This document shows positions 7,682 to 15,771 of a stretch of 22,729 nt of DNA, one piece after another. Source of the stretch: GYS-P2D sp964489125 (GTDB taxonomy: Bacteria > Bacteroidota > Bacteroidia > Chitinophagales > Saprospiraceae); NCBI GenBank assembly GCA_964489125.1, contig CAZAXY010000056.1, forward strand, positions 1-22,729. Reading direction: 5' to 3'. Positions within the stretch are counted from its first letter, which is position 1. Each line of letters opens with the position of its first letter. The notes beneath the pieces were generated by a model, which was given only the letters and a program-made list of their open reading frames with translations, was not told the DNA's origin and did no database searches. A program made the translations under genes and the position numbers.

Positions 7682-8731
7682 ATGATCAGCAATCTAAAGT
7701 CGACATATCACAAGCTAATTTTTAAGCGGCCTAGTGGTACTTCACGGGGAGTGCTTAATACTAAGGATAGCTGGATTATCTACCAATCGGACTCCGCAGG
7801 AATAAAATGCATTAGTGAAGTCTCAATTATAAATGGACTTAGTGTTGAGTCCTTGCAAGATGTACAAGATGAAATAGATCTTATCATCGAGTCTAAAGAA
7901 TTCAGAAATCTGTCGCAGATATCTTCGGTGAGATTTGCCCAAGAGCTGTTGACTAAAAGCCTCCAAGGTGATGATCCATTTAAGCTATGGGATAGTACAT
8001 TCTATAATGATCATCATCCGGTTAAAATAAACGGATTAATATGGATGGGCGATCGGCAATTTATGTTTGATCAGATCAGGCAAAAACTCGATGAAGGATT
8101 TGACTGCCTCAAGCTCAAAATAGGAGCCATAGACTTTAACGATGAGCTTGAGTTACTAGCAAATGTGCGATCGCAATTCTCGAGTCAACAAGTCGAGCTA
8201 CGTGTAGATGCTAATGGGGCCTTTGACCCGAGTAATGCACTTGAAAAACTCAAGCGACTGAGTGAATATGATATACATTCTATCGAGCAACCCATTAAGC
8301 CTCGACAGTGGCAAGCCATGAGTCAATTGTGTGAACAGGCGCCCATAGCGATCGCTCTAGACGAAGAGTTGATTGGATACAGTTACGACGCTACAGAGCA
8401 GAGCAAACTCTTGCAAGCAATTAAGCCCCAGTACATTATTCTGAAGCCATCGTTGATCGGCGGGTTTACTCAGGCCGATCAGTGGATAGATCTTGCTGAA
8501 GACCTTGACATAGGGTGGTGGGCTACTTCCGCATTAGAGTCTAACATTGGACTCAATGCCATAGCTCAATGGGTAAGTACTAAGTCTAATCATATGCCTC
8601 AAGGCCTTGGGACGGGGCAGTTATATACTAATAATATATCGAGTCCTCTGACGATTGCTGATGGACACTTGCTATATCATCCAGATAAACGTTGGAAGAT
8701 GACTTCATTTTTTAAGGACATTAAGAGCTAA
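7682..8731 (+). CDS. menC: o-Succinylbenzoate synthase
   Basis: A 349-residue enolase-superfamily enzyme that dehydrates SHCHC to o-succinylbenzoate in cytoplasmic menaquinone synthesis. The N-terminal capping domain carries RPSGTSRGVL (16-25) and a GLS loop (52-54). The barrel shows the paired catalytic lysine motif KLK (144-146), the three metal ligands in RVDANG (Asp176), SIEQP (Glu202) and LDEEL (Asp227), and the second catalytic lysine in ILKPS (Lys255), so all active-site residues are present. It heads a same-strand men operon: menE begins two bases after its stop. Its promoter must lie in the 47 bases shared with the divergent decarboxylase or inside that gene's start. Confidence 0.92.
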   Translation: MISNLKSTYHKLIFKRPSGTSRGVLNTKDSWIIYQSDSAGIKCISEVSIINGLSVESLQDVQDEIDLIIESKEFRNLSQISSVRFAQELLTKSLQGDDPFKLWDSTFYNDHHPVKINGLIWMGDRQFMFDQIRQKLDEGFDCLKLKIGAIDFNDELELLANVRSQFSSQQVELRVDANGAFDPSNALEKLKRLSEYDIHSIEQPIKPRQWQAMSQLCEQAPIAIALDEELIGYSYDATEQSKLLQAIKPQYIILKPSLIGGFTQADQWIDLAEDLDIGWWATSALESNIGLNAIAQWVSTKSNHMPQGLGTGQLYTNNISSPLTIADGHLLYHPDKRWKMTSFFKDIKS

Positions 8732-8733
8732 TT

Positions 8734-9738
8734 ATGCTGTTGCCATCAGATCATGCCTCGCTACAGTATCACGATGAAGTTCGTCGGTTGCTGACCAATT
8801 GGGAGCAGAATGAGTCTTTCGAGATGAAAACTTCTGGATCTACTGGCGAGCCAAAATTCATAACTCATAGTAAAGCCGCAATGGTTCAAAGCGCTAAGCT
8901 TACTATTAATCGATTTAGATTAGCTGAGGGAGATGTTTTTCTCACTTGCTTACCCGTCCAGTTTATTGCAGGCATGATGATGGTTGTTAGAGCTTTTATA
9001 GCCAAGGCTGGACTGGTAGCAATTACACCAAGCGCTAATCCTCTCAGCCACCTTGAGCAAGAAATAGATTTTGCCGCACTCACTCCGCTACAACTTGAAC
9101 ACGCCTTTACAGTTAATCCAGAACGTATCGCACTTATAAAGCAGATCATAATTGGAGGCGCCCCGATCAGCAAGAAGCTCTTATCACTCATTCAGACCTG
9201 TGAGTATGATACGCGATTTTATCATACTTATGGCATGACAGAGACGATCACTCATGTTGCCATTAAGGAGTTGCAGCAAGCAAGTTATACCGATAAGTAT
9301 ATTGCACTGCCAGGCGTCACACTTTCTACGACTGACGATAGTAGGCTCATCGTTGAGGCAAAGCATCTCGCCCATAGTCCAATAATCACCAATGATATTG
9401 TTGAGATGTCAAGCCCCTCAAGCTTCAGTTGGATCGAGCGAGCGGATAATGTGATTAATTCTGGAGGCCTCAAGCTATTTCCTGCTGCCTTGGAAAATCA
9501 AATTGATCATTTGATTGTGGGTGAGTTTTTTCTCACTGGATTTGCTGATGAGACTCTTGGACAAAGGTTAGTTTTGGTCTTAGTTGACTCAGATGACCAT
9601 GTGGATATAGAAATTCTCAGAGAGAACTTAAGCGCTACTCTAGCTAAGAACCAGAATCCTAAGGAAATCGTCAAAGTCAAAGCACTACTAAAGACTACCA
9701 CAGGCAAGATCATTAAAGATCTCAGTCGATATATATAA
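8734..9738 (+). CDS. menE: o-Succinylbenzoate-CoA ligase, short form
   Basis: A 334-residue adenylate-forming ligase that activates o-succinylbenzoate to its CoA ester. The P-loop TSGSTGEPK lies at 33-41, YGMTET at 167-172, the hinge-region ERADNVINSGG at 236-246, and the C-terminal catalytic lysine in TTGKIIKD (Lys326). E. coli MenE is about 450 residues; here the portion normally preceding the P-loop is mostly missing, although every core motif is present. The start is two bases after menC and the reading frame upstream is occupied by menC, so this compact form does not look like a mis-assigned start. Its place between menC and menF/menD supports MenE rather than another AMP-ligase. Confidence 0.9.
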   Translation: MLLPSDHASLQYHDEVRRLLTNWEQNESFEMKTSGSTGEPKFITHSKAAMVQSAKLTINRFRLAEGDVFLTCLPVQFIAGMMMVVRAFIAKAGLVAITPSANPLSHLEQEIDFAALTPLQLEHAFTVNPERIALIKQIIIGGAPISKKLLSLIQTCEYDTRFYHTYGMTETITHVAIKELQQASYTDKYIALPGVTLSTTDDSRLIVEAKHLAHSPIITNDIVEMSSPSSFSWIERADNVINSGGLKLFPAALENQIDHLIVGEFFLTGFADETLGQRLVLVLVDSDDHVDIEILRENLSATLAKNQNPKEIVKVKALLKTTTGKIIKDLSRYI

Positions 9739-9759
9739 TGCTGAAATAAACAGAATATT

Positions 9760-9767
9760 TACGTTTG
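9760..9767 (+). promoter_or_regulatory. Candidate internal promoter -7 box ahead of menF
   Basis: TACGTTTG matches the Bacteroidota -7 consensus TAnnTTTG and lies in the widest gap of the men operon (37 bases between menE and menF). No good TTG is seen at the -33 distance. It ends eight bases before the first menF ATG, so it would work best with the later in-frame ATGs at 9782 or 9791. Confidence 0.25.
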
Positions 9768-9775
9768 TGGTTTAA

Positions 9776-10834
9776 ATGGTAATGAGTGATATGAGTGTTG
9801 ATGCTCACACAACTACTTTCAACGAAACTGACTCCTTTGCAGCATACAGCTTGCCTGGTTCCAGTGATTTCCAAGTCACCTTTCAAGAAGACTTCTTATG
9901 CACGACAGCTCCGCCAACTGAAGGGTCTTATTTTGTTGTGACCCCTTTTCGGCGTGATATAGAGGCCTCAAGATATATTAGAGCAGATCGGGTATTGACT
10001 AATCAGGAGTTCAGCCTCTCCATCTCAACTCGTGGCATAAATCAATCTACATCACTGAATAAATATATCTCAGATGTTGAGCAAATCATCAATGATATTT
10101 ATCAGGGAAGCTATCAAAAACTGGTCTATTCTCGCATTATTACTGCGGAGCGCAATGGGCAGAGCGTATATCATATGTACAAGACGTTAGTAGATCGATA
10201 TATCGATGCTTTCGTCTTCTGTTACTATACACCAGAAGGAGGTTGCTGGATGGGAGCAACACCAGAATTACTGGTTGCAGATGATGTGGATAGTTATCGA
10301 TCAATCGCTCTGGCAGGAACTCAGATCGATATGGGACTACCTCTGGATCAGGTATCTTGGGATGCCAAGGAAATCTCGGAACATCAATACCTGAAGGAAT
10401 ATATAGAACAGTGTCTATGTCAAGAAGAAATAGTCTTTTCTGAAGGTCAGACCGAATCAGTTAGGGCCGGAAATGTGGTACATATCTCAACAGCGTTTTC
10501 TATTGATAAGGTGATGCCGATCACGCTCATGGCTGACTTATTGCATCCTGGTCCAGCAATCTGTGGGACTCCACAAAAAATTGCTAAACAGTATATCAAC
10601 AGATATGAAGATCATGATCGCTCGGACTACTGCGGATATATTGGTGTGGTAGGTATAGACGATTGCAATGCGATCTATATAAATTTGCGGTCGATGCAGA
10701 TATTCAAAAGCCATTTACATCTTTATGTTGGGGGAGGGATCACTAAGGACTCTATTCCTGAAGCCGAGTGGGATGAAACTCGAAACAAAAGTCTTACGCT
10801 ACTCAATGCGATTCAGAATAGCTTTAATCATTAA
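9776..10834 (+). CDS. menF: Isochorismate synthase
   Basis: A 352-residue chorismate-binding enzyme converting chorismate to isochorismate, the entry step of the classical menaquinone pathway. Motifs in order are KLVYSR (115-120, with Lys115 in the position of the general base), GATPELL (160-166), LAGT (179-182), SEHQYL (201-206), HPGPAICGTP (257-266), GYIGV (287-291), VGGGI (318-322) and EWDET (331-335). The HPGPAICGTP/GYIGV pair and the context separate it from anthranilate or aminodeoxychorismate synthases. The first 45 residues are poorly conserved and three in-frame ATGs (9776, 9782, 9791) could serve as start. menD begins two bases downstream. Confidence 0.9.
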   Translation: MVMSDMSVDAHTTTFNETDSFAAYSLPGSSDFQVTFQEDFLCTTAPPTEGSYFVVTPFRRDIEASRYIRADRVLTNQEFSLSISTRGINQSTSLNKYISDVEQIINDIYQGSYQKLVYSRIITAERNGQSVYHMYKTLVDRYIDAFVFCYYTPEGGCWMGATPELLVADDVDSYRSIALAGTQIDMGLPLDQVSWDAKEISEHQYLKEYIEQCLCQEEIVFSEGQTESVRAGNVVHISTAFSIDKVMPITLMADLLHPGPAICGTPQKIAKQYINRYEDHDRSDYCGYIGVVGIDDCNAIYINLRSMQIFKSHLHLYVGGGITKDSIPEAEWDETRNKSLTLLNAIQNSFNH

Positions 10835-10836
10835 TT

Positions 10837-12528
10837 ATGACCTCAGCTAAAGAATCAATCAGTCGACTGGCGATAATACTCAAGGCCAAAGGCATTAAAA
10901 ATGTTGTCTTCAGCCCAGGATCACGGAATGCTCCTTTAATTATAAGCATCGCCAACGATCCATACTTCAATTGCTACAATATCCCAGATGAACGCTCAGC
11001 GGCATTTTTCGCAATGGGTATTGGACTATCTACCCGTGAGCCGGTCGTTATCTGCTGTACTTCTGGAAGTGCTGCCATCAATTATGGCCCAGCCATATCA
11101 GAGGCTTATTATCAGAAAATTCCGTTAATCATACTCACAGCTGATAGGCCACAAGAATGGATTGACCAGCGTGCAGGGCAGACCATTAGACAGACTGATC
11201 TGTATCGGAATTATATCAAGTTTAGCACGCAACTCAGGCAAGAAGTGCACGATGAATATGATCTGTGGTATAACGATAGACTTATAAATCAGGCTATTGA
11301 GACTGCTACATCTGGCGGTGATGGTCCCGTACATATTAATGTGCCCCTCAAAGAACCTCTATATGATCAAGTGGAATCACATGCTGATGTGCCAAAGTTG
11401 ATTCATAAGTCTATGACCCATGCTTCACTTTCTGATACAAGAATTCAGAAATTGCGTAATCAGTTTGATAGCCATGATAGAATCTTAGTGATATGTGGAC
11501 AGCATCACCCAGATCAGAGATGGTCTGAGGCTATCACTAAATTGTCTAAGGTGTCTTCAGTAGTAGTACTTACTGAGCTGACGTCCAATGTACATGGCGA
11601 CAACATCATCTCATGTATTGATCGCACCATCAATAATATTGAAGACCTTGATGTTGAACAGTATAAGCCTACTTTGTTGATCACCTGCGGTTATTCCTTG
11701 GTGTCCAAGAAAATAAGATTTCTACTACGTGATATGCATATCTCACAGCACTGGCATGTCGATTCCCACGACGAGTTTATCGATACCTATATGTCTCTTA
11801 CAGATATCATCCCTGTAGGCATAGACTATTTTGTTGAGGTGATCATCAGACGTACTGATTCACTTAAGAATTCATATAAAAAGAGATGGTTAGATCTTGA
11901 CAAATACAAAAAGGAAAAACATAGGAAGTTTCTTCATACCGCTCCCTGGTCAGACCTTAAGGTTGTTGATCAGGTGATGAATGCTATACCTGACGACGCT
12001 CATGTTCATATGGCCAATAGCACTTCGGTAAGATATGCCCAACTTTTTGATGTCAATGAGACCTTTACTTTTCAGTGTAACAGAGGGGTGAGTGGGATAG
12101 ATGGATGCAATTCTACAAGTGTTGGATATGCTCTATACAATAATGCCCTCAATGTGTTAATCACGGGAGATCTTGCTTTTTTTTATGATGCCAATGCATT
12201 TTGGAATGCCTATGTCCCCCCTAACTTTAAGGTGCTCATACTTAATAATCAAGGAGGAAGTATATTTAGAGTGATCAAAGGTCCGGCTACTACTGACCAT
12301 TTGGATACACATTTCGAAGCCCATCATAAGACAAGAGCCGAGGGTGTCGCTCATACCCATAAGCTAAGTTATTTGTCTGCGGATGATATAGAGTCACTAA
12401 TATATGGGTTAGAACTTTTCCTCGCAGAGTCAACTAAGCCTATGATTCTGGAGGTCTTTACTCCTCGATTAGAGAATGATAAAGTCCTCAAGGCTTACTT
12501 CGAATATATAAGAATGGACAATAAATAG
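10837..12528 (+). CDS. menD: SEPHCHC synthase (2-succinyl-5-enolpyruvyl-6-hydroxy-3-cyclohexene-1-carboxylate synthase)
   Basis: A 563-residue thiamine-diphosphate enzyme of full family length that joins 2-oxoglutarate-derived succinic semialdehyde to isochorismate. The N-terminal domain has SPGSRNAPL (26-34), the cofactor-activating Glu52 in DERSA, TSGSA (75-79) and TADRPQEW (101-108). The C-terminal domain has CNRGVSGIDGC (414-424), the TPP/metal motif GDLAFFYDANAFWN (444-457) and NNQGGSIF (470-477). It is the last gene of the visible men operon; no menB, menH or menA follows, as a response regulator begins 154 bases later with no linking overlap. Confidence 0.93.
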   Translation: MTSAKESISRLAIILKAKGIKNVVFSPGSRNAPLIISIANDPYFNCYNIPDERSAAFFAMGIGLSTREPVVICCTSGSAAINYGPAISEAYYQKIPLIILTADRPQEWIDQRAGQTIRQTDLYRNYIKFSTQLRQEVHDEYDLWYNDRLINQAIETATSGGDGPVHINVPLKEPLYDQVESHADVPKLIHKSMTHASLSDTRIQKLRNQFDSHDRILVICGQHHPDQRWSEAITKLSKVSSVVVLTELTSNVHGDNIISCIDRTINNIEDLDVEQYKPTLLITCGYSLVSKKIRFLLRDMHISQHWHVDSHDEFIDTYMSLTDIIPVGIDYFVEVIIRRTDSLKNSYKKRWLDLDKYKKEKHRKFLHTAPWSDLKVVDQVMNAIPDDAHVHMANSTSVRYAQLFDVNETFTFQCNRGVSGIDGCNSTSVGYALYNNALNVLITGDLAFFYDANAFWNAYVPPNFKVLILNNQGGSIFRVIKGPATTDHLDTHFEAHHKTRAEGVAHTHKLSYLSADDIESLIYGLELFLAESTKPMILEVFTPRLENDKVLKAYFEYIRMDNK

Positions 12529-12682
12529 CCCATACTGATACACAGATTACGGACTACCCTTGATAAAGGCTTTATAAATTTTATATAAATCATTATCTTG
12601 ACATCGATATTTTCTGCATCTACCACGCCCCGCTAGTGCAAAGAAAAACTTGCCTTACTATTAGGCGAAATGAGAACAAGCT

Positions 12683-13648
12683 ATGCTAAAGTCTAAGATA
12701 CTTACTGTAGATGATCGTCGAGTGGATCGCATATTGTATATGGAGCTGCTCGGATACGAAAAATATGAATTCTTCGAGTTAGACGATGGAGAAAAAGTAG
12801 TCCCATTTTTAAAAGAGAACAGGAATATTGATGTCATTCTTTTAGATTGGCAAATGCCTATCATTGGAGGATTAGAGGCCCTGAAATTGTTAAAAGCTAA
12901 TCCCGAAATAGCAGATATTCCCGTTATTATTATTACAGGTTTAGAAGATGATAAAGTTCTCGAACAGGCTTTTGACTATGGAGGTGTAGACTTTTTGCAA
13001 AAACCTGTAATGGGAGTGGAGCTCATGTCGCGAGTTGACAATGTGCTGAAACTTTCTAGAGCTCAAAGGTCACTTCAGCATCAAAAAGATCAACTAGAAG
13101 AACTCAATAAGATTATCACTATTCAAAAGGACGAACTACAGTCGTCAATTAGAATTAAAGAGGAGTTAGCTGAATTAAAAAGGATCGAGTTAGAACGAGA
13201 ACTCGCTGACAGAAAGCGCCGTATAATAACCATGGAGGTGGAATCCTCAAGAATAGGTAAGTCAATGCAAGGGTTAACTGAGATACTTGTAAAGTGCATG
13301 AATCAGGTAAAATCGGAAAACGCCAGCAGCGAAGCGCTTCGAGGACTTAAGAAGCTAGAAAAGGCTATGAATGACCTCAGTAGTGATGAAGATAATTGGG
13401 GCGAGTTCAAAAAAGTATTTGAATCAACCCATCCAGATTTCTTCAGTAAGCTCATGAGGGTTAATCCTAAACTTACTTCTCTCGATCTCAAGCATTGTGC
13501 TTATATGAAAATGAATATTGATAACTACGACCTGTCCAATATTCTTGGTGTTGAAATGAAGAGTATCCAAATGACCAGATACAGATTGAAGAAAAAACTA
13601 AATCTCGATGCGGAAAAATCACTTCGTGAGTATGTTCTCAGCATTTAG
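12683..13648 (+). CDS. Response regulator: REC domain, coiled coil and LuxR-like HTH
   Basis: A 321-residue regulator. The receiver domain (about 1-125) has the acidic pair VDD (Asp10, Asp11), phospho-acceptor Asp55 in LLDWQMP, Thr85 and Lys107 in LQKP. Residues about 128-185 are rich in heptad Leu/Ile/Glu/Lys and look like a coiled coil. The C-terminal part (about 235-321) carries the EDNWGEFKKVFESTHPDF and LKHCAYMKMN...YRLKKKLNL pattern of the helix-turn-helix module that in Bacteroidota usually ends TPR or beta-propeller sensor proteins. It therefore looks like a soluble DNA-binding regulator fed by phosphorylation. No histidine kinase is adjacent, so it is an orphan. It is convergent with the next response regulator. 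Confidence 0.85.
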   Translation: MLKSKILTVDDRRVDRILYMELLGYEKYEFFELDDGEKVVPFLKENRNIDVILLDWQMPIIGGLEALKLLKANPEIADIPVIIITGLEDDKVLEQAFDYGGVDFLQKPVMGVELMSRVDNVLKLSRAQRSLQHQKDQLEELNKIITIQKDELQSSIRIKEELAELKRIELERELADRKRRIITMEVESSRIGKSMQGLTEILVKCMNQVKSENASSEALRGLKKLEKAMNDLSSDEDNWGEFKKVFESTHPDFFSKLMRVNPKLTSLDLKHCAYMKMNIDNYDLSNILGVEMKSIQMTRYRLKKKLNLDAEKSLREYVLSI

Positions 13649-13704
13649 CGAGCTTCTCGAAGACGATGAACTGAGCTGTTTCAGTAAACCTCAACGACGA
13701 GATG

Positions 13705-14169
13705 TTATACAGTCGTTTTCTCCTCCGCAATAGGATTTGGAAACTCGACAAGCTCAAACCAATACTTATAGACATGCTTGATCATATCAAAAAAGTCCAA
13801 TACATCAAGTGGCTTTATGAGGTAAGCATTGGCACCGTATTGATAGCAGGTGTTGATGTCTAAATCTAAATTAGATGTGGTTAAGACAATTAATGGAATC
13901 GATTTTAATTTAGGGTTGCTCTTATAGAGCTTGATGATTTCATCACCCTTAAATCGAGGTAGATTGAGATCACAGATGATTAAATCCGGAAGATCTTCGT
14001 AATCATTCTTTATTATGTTATGATAATACTGCTGGGCTTTTTCGCCATCATCAAGTATTGACAGTTCTACGTTGAGGTGGTTGGCTTTAATAGCCTCCTC
14101 GATCAGCTTTATATCACCTATATTATCTTCAATAAGAAGAATTTTCTTTTTGTTGTAGTTATTAGTCAT
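13705..14169 (-). CDS. Single-domain response regulator, Rcp1-like
   Basis: A 154-residue protein that is only a receiver domain. It shows the acidic pair IEDN (Glu14, Asp15), an IGD motif at 17-19, phospho-acceptor Asp67 in ICDLNLPRFKG, Thr97-Thr98 and Lys119 in LIKPLD. The insertion before Asp67 and the DLNLP(R)xxG wording are typical of the Rcp1 group, which commonly works with phytochrome-like or hybrid kinases, receiving or relaying phosphate without a DNA-binding output. No kinase is encoded nearby. It is convergent with the HTH response regulator (56 bases between stop codons), and a palindrome sits in its upstream region. Confidence 0.87.
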   Translation of the reverse strand: MTNNYNKKKILLIEDNIGDIKLIEEAIKANHLNVELSILDDGEKAQQYYHNIIKNDYEDLPDLIICDLNLPRFKGDEIIKLYKSNPKLKSIPLIVLTTSNLDLDINTCYQYGANAYLIKPLDVLDFFDMIKHVYKYWFELVEFPNPIAEEKTTV

Positions 14170-14204
14170 TTAGTCACTCTAGAGTAGGCGCTCTGTGGCG
14201 CGCA

Positions 14205-14240
14205 CAAAGATCTGCTTATTTCATGATGAAATAGCAACAA
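14205..14240 (-). promoter_or_regulatory. Candidate promoter with palindromic operator upstream of the Rcp1-like gene
   Basis: On the minus strand GATCTTTG (14205-14212) differs by one base from the TAnnTTTG -7 consensus, and TTG triplets at 14235-14237 and 14238-14240 are 22 and 25 bases upstream. Between the boxes lies a palindrome with 8-base arms and one central base (TATTTCAT-G-ATGAAATA, 14217-14233). The box ends 35 bases from the start codon. Promoter and operator roles are inferred from position only. Confidence 0.4.
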
Positions 14241-14454
14241 TTTGCCTACATATTATAACACAGCATCATACACAACCCAACAAACATTCGCATAAAGGAT
14301 GGGACGGCACGATTCACCAATTAAATATACTCTATATAATCCTCATTAGTATACATAGTAATGACCAAATGTTTAAAAGGGTTACAGAATGGACAGAAAG
14401 TTATTTTGCAAGAGTGATGAGAGTGTCTTAGTTCGAGAATTCTTTAGACTTTCT

Positions 14455-15771
14455 CTAACATTTCTTTATTTTCTTAGCACGCTTTGCCTTGATTTTTGCC
14501 TTTCGCGTTAAGACTTTTTTGTTGTTTGATTTTGATTGTTTTACGGCATCGCCTTTTAGATTTTTGGCGATAGTTGGGGCTTTGGTTAGTTGATTCTTCA
14601 TCTTGATATCAGGCACTTCATAAGGAATAAGTTCTTCTGTCAATTCTACTTCCTCGGGCAATTCTGCAATAGGGACCTGCTGATCCATGAGCACTTCAAT
14701 CTGTTGTAGGACAAGCTGATCCGACTCAGTAATAAAACTGATTGCGGTTCCTTTTTCTTCAGCTCGACCCGTACGTCCAATGCGGTGCATGTATTTTTCA
14801 GGATTATCTGGCATATCAAAATTGATCACATGGCTTACATTGTCTATGTCTATGCCTCTTGATATTATGTCTGTGGCTATCAATACTCGAATCTCTCCAG
14901 CTTTAAATGCAATGACACTGTTGAATCTTTGATTCTGTGACTTGTTAGAGTGGATGATGCCAATTTGATCCTCATAGTTTATTCTCATCGCTTCGTACAG
15001 TATATCGGCAAGCTTTTTTGTCGAGGCGAATATCATAACTCGATTAAATATCGCTTCATCCTTTAGGATGCTATGTAATAAACTGAGCTTGCTTTTGAAA
15101 TTTGGGATCGTGTAGCTTACTTGAGTGATGTTCTCCAAAGGCGTTCCTGATGGAGCGGCTTCGATGACTTCTGGATTGTTGAAAAAAGTATGGATAAGAT
15201 CATGAACCTCATCGGTCATTGTTGCAGAAAACAGCAGGTTTTGCCTTTTATTAGGCAGCAGATCAAGCAACATAGTCAGTTGGTGCCTAAATCCTAAATT
15301 GAGCATCTCATCGACTTCGTCAATGACTAATTTTTTGCAGTATTTCAGATTGAGAGCTCCTTTGAGTGCGAGGTCCATCAATCTGCCAGGCGTGCCTACT
15401 ATGACATCAAGACCTGCCTCGACGGCGGCTACTTGGTTGCGGATGTTGGTGCCACCATAGACCCCGACAGTTTGTACATTCATATATCCTGTTAGGCTCT
15501 CTGTAGCCTCTACTACTTGCGCTACAAGTTCTCGTGTAGGCACTACTATGATGATCTGAGGATGTCGATCTTTTCTGAATTTCCAGAGACGTAGTAATGG
15601 CAGAAGGAAAGCTAAGGTTTTACCAGTTCCGGTTTGTGCTATTCCGATCACATCTCTGCCTGACATAATTGTACTAAAGCTTGCAACTTGGATATGCGTA
15701 GCAGTATCAAACCCCAGATCTTCAAGCGCTTGAAATAATCCTTTGTTGAGATTAAATTCACTAAATCGCAT
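14455..15771 (-). CDS. DEAD-box RNA helicase, RhlE-like
   Basis: A 438-residue ATP-dependent RNA helicase. Motifs are the Q motif (F6 with ATHIQ around 24-28), Walker A AQTGTGKT (45-52), PTREL (78-82), GG at 106-107, TPGR (127-130), motif II DEVD (151-154) instead of DEAD, SAT (182-184), ATDIISRGIDI (299-309) and HRIGRTGR (329-336). After the two RecA-like domains comes a short acidic stretch and then a strongly basic, lysine-rich tail (about 395-438) ending in KAKRAKKIKK, likely for nonspecific RNA binding. Such enzymes work in ribosome assembly or RNA turnover. The start ATG at 15771 fits the family (MRFSEFNLN) and has a good candidate promoter 25 bases upstream. Confidence 0.92.
   Translation of the reverse strand: MRFSEFNLNKGLFQALEDLGFDTATHIQVASFSTIMSGRDVIGIAQTGTGKTLAFLLPLLRLWKFRKDRHPQIIIVVPTRELVAQVVEATESLTGYMNVQTVGVYGGTNIRNQVAAVEAGLDVIVGTPGRLMDLALKGALNLKYCKKLVIDEVDEMLNLGFRHQLTMLLDLLPNKRQNLLFSATMTDEVHDLIHTFFNNPEVIEAAPSGTPLENITQVSYTIPNFKSKLSLLHSILKDEAIFNRVMIFASTKKLADILYEAMRINYEDQIGIIHSNKSQNQRFNSVIAFKAGEIRVLIATDIISRGIDIDNVSHVINFDMPDNPEKYMHRIGRTGRAEEKGTAISFITESDQLVLQQIEVLMDQQVPIAELPEEVELTEELIPYEVPDIKMKNQLTKAPTIAKNLKGDAVKQSKSNNKKVLTRKAKIKAKRAKKIKKC

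Noticed and set aside
12571..12589. AT-only hairpin after menD (TTTATA/TATAAA)
   Set aside because: The stem is only A/T pairs and no T-run follows it; too weak to call a terminator.
13649..13704. Possible bidirectional terminator between the two response regulators (ACTGA/TCAGT)
   Set aside because: Only a 5-bp stem without a T-run on either strand; not convincing.
14195..14431. 78-codon plus-strand frame between the response regulator and the helicase
   Set aside because: Histidine- and isoleucine-rich random-looking composition, no motif, and it runs through the response regulator's promoter region; judged non-coding.
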